NCBI GenBank assembly: GCA_025353585.1 | Contig: JANXOM010000253.1 | Coordinates: 1-64,000 of the forward strand | Reading direction: 5' to 3' | Length of the DNA: 64,000 bases | Source of the DNA: Deltaproteobacteria bacterium | Lineage (GTDB): Bacteria > Myxococcota_A > Polyangia > Haliangiales > Haliangiaceae | Part shown: positions 60,212-64,000 of the stretch, in pieces | Layout: every line of letters begins with the position of its first letter | Numbering within the stretch: the first letter of the stretch is position 1 | The notes under the pieces: model-generated | Databases searched by the model: none | Told to the model about the DNA's origin: nothing | What the model saw: the letters and a program-made list of their open reading frames with translations, nothing else | Translations under genes and position numbers: made by a program

Positions 60212-60666
60212 TCGTTGTTCAGCGCGCGACCGGCGTCTTCGAGCGCGGCGAGGACGAGGGCCCCCGACGCGTCGTAGCGGGGTGCGCGCGCGTCGAACAG
60301 GTCGGCGTTCGCCGGAGTCGGGCCGTGCACGATCGATACGCGGGTCCCGGCCGCGCCCTCGGCCGTGAAGCGGATCTCGACGCGCGTCGGGGGCTCGCGA
60401 TCCGTGCCCGGATCCCAGTCGAGCACGAGGCGCGCTGGCGGCTCCCACGCCAGGACCGCGCCGAGCTCGATCTCGGTGCCCGCGCGGCCCCGCGCGAAGA
60501 ACCGGCCGACCGCGGACAGGACGATCGTGCTGTCCGCCTCCCCGGTGTGGCGGCGCGCGGGCGGCCACCACGCGGAGATCCGCCCGGTGAACACCTCGCA
60601 GGCACGCGCGGGCGGGCAGGGGAGCATGACCGACCGCGTGACCGGCGCGTGCGCGGCGGCCATCAT
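60208..60666 (-). CDS. SRPBCC domain (AHSA1-like) protein
   Basis: SVMLPCPPARACEVFTGRISAWWP, ARLVLDWDPG; overlaps the upstream ArsR gene by 4 nt. Confidence 0.8.
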   Translation of the reverse strand: MMAAAHAPVTRSVMLPCPPARACEVFTGRISAWWPPARRHTGEADSTIVLSAVGRFFARGRAGTEIELGAVLAWEPPARLVLDWDPGTDREPPTRVEIRFTAEGAAGTRVSIVHGPTPANADLFDARAPRYDASGALVLAALEDAGRALNNE

Positions 60667-60968
60667 CGACGCGTTCGCGCGTCGGCCTTCGCGATCACGG
60701 CGAGGCGCTCGAGGGCCACGTCCCAGAAGTCGTCGATGAACTCACGCACCGAGGCGAAGCCCTGCAGCCGGACGGCGTACACGGACTGCCGGCCCTGGCG
60801 CGTGGCCTCCACGAGCCCGGCTTCTTCGAGGAGCCGCACGTGCCGCGAGATCGCCGGGCGGCTGACCGGGAACAAGTCCGCGATCTCGTGGACGGCGAGC
60901 GGCCGGCCGCGCAGGGCGGCGAGGATCTCGCGGCGCACCGGGTTTCCGAGAGCATCGAGCGCGTGCAC
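60663..60968 (-). CDS. ArsR-type HTH regulator
   Basis: LDALGNPVRREILAALRGRPLAVHEIADLFPVSRPAISRHVRLLEEAGLVEATRQGRQSVYAV. Confidence 0.95.
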   Translation of the reverse strand: MHALDALGNPVRREILAALRGRPLAVHEIADLFPVSRPAISRHVRLLEEAGLVEATRQGRQSVYAVRLQGFASVREFIDDFWDVALERLAVIAKADARTRR

Positions 60969-60984
60969 GTAACCCGGACGTTAC
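60969..60984. promoter_or_regulatory. GTAAC-N6-GTTAC inverted repeat abutting arsR start codon
   Basis: GTAACCCGGACGTTAC immediately 5' of the GTG start of 60663..60968. Confidence 0.5.
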
Positions 60985-60999
60985 CACGCGAGCGGCCGA

Positions 61000-61551
61000 T
61001 CATTTCGGTTCCGTCAGCAGCGCGACCAGGCGCACGATTTCCGCGTCGGGGTGCTGCTGGCTCACGTACGTGTGGTTACAGCTCACCGACGGGCCGCGCT
61101 CGACGATCGCCGCTGCCCCCGGCGTCGCGCCACACGCGAAGAAGACCTGCCCGCGCCGGCGGTAGTGCACCTCGGCGCCGGGCACGCCGCGCGGCGAGAG
61201 CTCCAGCGTCACCTCGACCGGGCTACCCGTGCGCAGCACGTCGTGGTGCGCGAGCAGGTAGTCGCCCGCGCGCAGCCGCAGCACGCGCGCCTCCACCACG
61301 TGCAGCTCGCGGCCCGTCTCCTTGGTTGCGAGCGCGGCGAGCGCGGCGAGGAGCGCCGGCTCGTCAGGCGGGGCGCCCACGTCGTAGCTCCCGCGGTCGT
61401 ACAGGGCGTAGCGGGTGTAGCCCGCGCGCGCGATCCGCTCGCGGATCTCGGCGGCCAGGGCGCGGCCCACGACCTCGGGCACCTCCGTCGCGAGGCGCGC
61501 GCCGAAGAGCTCCTCGATCTTTGCCTCGGCGCTCACCTCCACGGGTGTCAC
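61000..61551 (-). CDS. 2OG-Fe(II) oxygenase-like protein
   Basis: LRLRAGDYLLAHHDVLRTGSPVEVTLELSPRGVPGAEVHYRRRGQVFF; 4-nt overlap with the next oxygenase. Confidence 0.55.
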   Translation of the reverse strand: MTPVEVSAEAKIEELFGARLATEVPEVVGRALAAEIRERIARAGYTRYALYDRGSYDVGAPPDEPALLAALAALATKETGRELHVVEARVLRLRAGDYLLAHHDVLRTGSPVEVTLELSPRGVPGAEVHYRRRGQVFFACGATPGAAAIVERGPSVSCNHTYVSQQHPDAEIVRLVALLTEPK

Positions 61552-62144
61552 GCGTAGAACCAGCCGGCGAGCGACAGCCGCACTCCGCCGCGCACCTCGC
61601 GCACCTGGTGCAGCGACACGTCGCTCACGTCGAACACGACGAGCCGGTTCGCGCGCGCCTCGATGACGAGCGCGCTATCGGTGGCCGTGTAGGCGCCATC
61701 GGCGCCGACCGTGCACCTGTACAGCTCGAGCTCGCCGCCGCGCGGCGGTTCCGGCGTCGGGAGGTAGTACGCGAACGCGAGGACGCGCGCGAGCCCGTCC
61801 TGGTGGTCCGTATGCGGCAGCAGGTAGTGTCCGACGCGATACGCGTACGCGCGCAGGTCCGCGCGCGCGACCGGCTTGCCGGTGATCCGCGACAGCGGGC
61901 CCGCGAGGGCCGCGCCGAACGCCGCCCGGACCGCGCGCAGCTCCGCGGTCTTCGGCTCGGGCGCTGTCGCGTCGAACGCGAACAGATCGCCGGCGTACGG
62001 CTCCACGCCCTCTTCGTCGAGGATCTCGAGGAGCGCGGGCAGCGCCGCGGGCGCCATGAAGTCCTCGATCACCACATGTGGGAACGGGAGGGCGGCCCGC
62101 CACGCGCGCGTGAGAACCGCTTCGTCCGCGGGGAGCTGCCACAC
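61548..62144 (-). CDS. 2OG-Fe(II) oxygenase (prolyl hydroxylase-like)
   Basis: YRVGHYLLPHTDHQDGLARVLAFAYYLPTPEPPRGGELELY...NRLVVFDVSDVSLHQVREVRGGVRLSLAGWF. Confidence 0.85.
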   Translation of the reverse strand: MWQLPADEAVLTRAWRAALPFPHVVIEDFMAPAALPALLEILDEEGVEPYAGDLFAFDATAPEPKTAELRAVRAAFGAALAGPLSRITGKPVARADLRAYAYRVGHYLLPHTDHQDGLARVLAFAYYLPTPEPPRGGELELYRCTVGADGAYTATDSALVIEARANRLVVFDVSDVSLHQVREVRGGVRLSLAGWFYA

Positions 62145-62157
62145 GGTCGTCAGCGTA

Positions 62158-62832
62158 TCACCAGGGGTAGCGGCCGCCCTTGTAGTCGAGGAACTCGCCG
62201 CTGTCGACGAGCGTGGCCTCGTCGATCACGCGCAGGATGCCGCGCGCCGACTCGGCGACGGGCGTCGGGGCGCCCGGGCCGCCCATGTCCGTCTGCACCC
62301 AGCCCGGGTTGACGACGACGGAGATGATCTTGTCACCGCGCAGGTCGACGGCGAGGGAGCGCGACATCATGTTGAGCGCGGCCTTCGCCATCCGGTACGA
62401 GTAGAAGCCGCCGCTGGTGTTGTCGGCGATCGAGCCCATGCCGGACGTGATGTGCGCGAGCCTCTTACCGGCGCCGCGGCGCAGGTTCGGCAGGAGCGCG
62501 AGCGAGACCCGCAGCGGCCCGAGCGCGTTCGTCTCGTACGTCTTCGCCGCGTCCGCGTAGTCGACGCCGCGTAGCGACTGCTGGCTCCCGCCGTACACGC
62601 CCGCGTTGTTGATCACCAGATCGAGCGGGGTGTCCGCCAGCTCGCGCGCGAGGCTCGCCACGCTCGCGTCATCGTTGACGTCGAGGCGATGGAGCGTGAC
62701 GCCCGCGACTGCGCGGAGGGCCGTGCTGTCCGGGTCACGGACCGCGGCATGGACGGCCTCGCCCCGCGCGGCGAGCTGCCGGACGAGCTCCAGCCCGATG
62801 CCTCGGCTCGCGCCGGTGACGAGTGTTTGCAT
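62158..62832 (-). CDS. SDR family oxidoreductase
   Basis: MQTLVTGASRGIGLELVRQLAARG, LVINNAGVYGG, YRMAKAALNMMSRSLA. Confidence 0.95.
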   Translation of the reverse strand: MQTLVTGASRGIGLELVRQLAARGEAVHAAVRDPDSTALRAVAGVTLHRLDVNDDASVASLARELADTPLDLVINNAGVYGGSQQSLRGVDYADAAKTYETNALGPLRVSLALLPNLRRGAGKRLAHITSGMGSIADNTSGGFYSYRMAKAALNMMSRSLAVDLRGDKIISVVVNPGWVQTDMGGPGAPTPVAESARGILRVIDEATLVDSGEFLDYKGGRYPW

Positions 62833-62870
62833 GCTCGCACCGTACCCGCCGAGGCGCGCTGGACAAGGCG

Positions 62871-64000
62871 CTACGGCGCCGGCGCGGACGGAAACTTCAG
62901 CGCGAACGTCTGCGTGGCGGGCGCGTCCGCGACGGTGAGCGGGACGCAGGCGCCGGTGATGCACGCGCGATACGCGCCGGGGCCGATGCCGGCGAGCTCC
63001 ACCGCGTTGTCCTGGCAGCGCGCGACGCCGACCAGGTCATCGCTCGTCGGCGGCCCTGCCCCGGGGAGCGCGAGCGCGAGCCGCTTGCACGGCGCGCCGG
63101 TCACCGTGATCTCGACGGTGACGGTCTTCGTCGGCAGCACGAGCTTGACCGCGGCGCGCTGGTTCGCGAGGACGAGCGCGTGCACCGCCGGCACGCCGGG
63201 CTTGCCGGGGAGCGGCATCACCCCGACGACGTAGTCGCCCGCCGGGAGGCCATCGAGGTGGAACGCGCCCGAGACGTCGACATCCGCGGAATGGACGTCG
63301 GTCCGGTTCGCCGCCGGCCGCGCGTTCACGAGGCCGAGCCCGCCGGGGTAGTTATCGATCGTGCCGTCGATGCCGCCCGCCGCCGCGAGCACGAAATCGA
63401 CGGTGGCGTCGCCGGAGGGCAGGGTGGTCGCGGGCGACGTGCCGTGGGTGGCCTCCACGGCCGTGATCTGCGTGTGCGGCATCGGGGCGATGCCGTCGAA
63501 GAGGTACGCCCCGGCGGCGTCGGTCGTCGTCTGATACTCGCCCTGGAACCACTGCTTCACGGGCGCGTCGTCCGTGCGGGGCGCGCCGCGCCCGACGAAG
63601 ACGTCCGCGCCGGGCACGGGAGCCCCGCTCCCGTCGCGCACGTGGCCGCCGATCCGCTGGCCGTGGGCCATCGCGATCTCGCCGAGGTCGGTCGTCTTGC
63701 CCTTCTCGATCGTCACGCGGATGATCTTCTGCGCCGTCCCCGGACCGAGGATGACCAGGCCGCACATGCCCGGCTCGACGCCGCGCACCGTGAAGCGACC
63801 GTCGGGCGAGCGCTCCGCGATCGGCTCGCCCATGAACGCCCATTCGGGATGCTCGGTGATGAGGATCCCGTAGTACGGCACCGGCTGGCCGTCGAGCGTC
63901 ACGCGGCCGACGAGCGTGGCCGGCGGCTCGAGCGTCAGCTTGACGTCCTTCGTGCCGGTCGTGACCGGCAGGCCCTCGCCGACCTTGCGCGACTTCTGGT
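62871..64000 (-). CDS. Carboxypeptidase-regulatory-like repeat protein (5' end outside window)
   Basis: Open frame continues to the window edge (...KDVKLTLEPPATLVGRVTLDGQPVPYYG); HVRDGSGAPVPGADVFVGRG, TTDAAGAYLFDGIAP. Confidence 0.75.
   Translation of the reverse strand, partial: QKSRKVGEGLPVTTGTKDVKLTLEPPATLVGRVTLDGQPVPYYGILITEHPEWAFMGEPIAERSPDGRFTVRGVEPGMCGLVILGPGTAQKIIRVTIEKGKTTDLGEIAMAHGQRIGGHVRDGSGAPVPGADVFVGRGAPRTDDAPVKQWFQGEYQTTTDAAGAYLFDGIAPMPHTQITAVEATHGTSPATTLPSGDATVDFVLAAAGGIDGTIDNYPGGLGLVNARPAANRTDVHSADVDVSGAFHLDGLPAGDYVVGVMPLPGKPGVPAVHALVLANQRAAVKLVLPTKTVTVEITVTGAPCKRLALALPGAGPPTSDDLVGVARCQDNAVELAGIGPGAYRACITGACVPLTVADAPATQTFALKFPSAPAP

Overview
This is a 64 kb high-GC chromosomal window that looks myxobacterial. 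The basis is style, not a search: a MYXO-CTERM-like signal, TSP3/OmpA proteins, a TIGR02996-like protein, a Ser/Thr kinase fused to an AAA ATPase, and many lipoproteins. It holds about 48 supportable CDSs on both strands, two likely pseudogenes and one transposase remnant. I saw no rRNA, tRNA or CRISPR array. Most genes are ordinary metabolic, peptidase, regulatory or lipoprotein genes. The most striking observation is a 2,874-aa ORF (45276..53900). It encodes a lipobox signal, a Gly-rich region, 14 DUF11-like repeats and then a MYXO-CTERM-like tripartite tail (GGGC...TM...RRRR). With no stop codon, this runs straight into a Sec signal peptide (VRRRRLALVAGLGAVALVTLTAAPASA|Q), a beta-barrel-like region, TSP3 repeats and an OmpA domain. 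That suggests a surface adhesin and its OM anchor encoded as one polyprotein, reminiscent of TraA/TraB in architecture only. The second theme is several REP-like repeat families. (i) A COG3910-like ATPase gene is flanked by a nested inverted-repeat doublet with a perfect 27-bp IR and 66-bp spacing on both sides. (ii) A related 'empty' doublet with 65-bp spacing lies at 26110-26372. (iii) A decayed RAYT (REP-associated tyrosine transposase) is flanked by a 45-bp inverted repeat. (iv) Three palindromic elements sit exactly between convergent gene pairs. All family calls are from reading the sequence; no database search was run.
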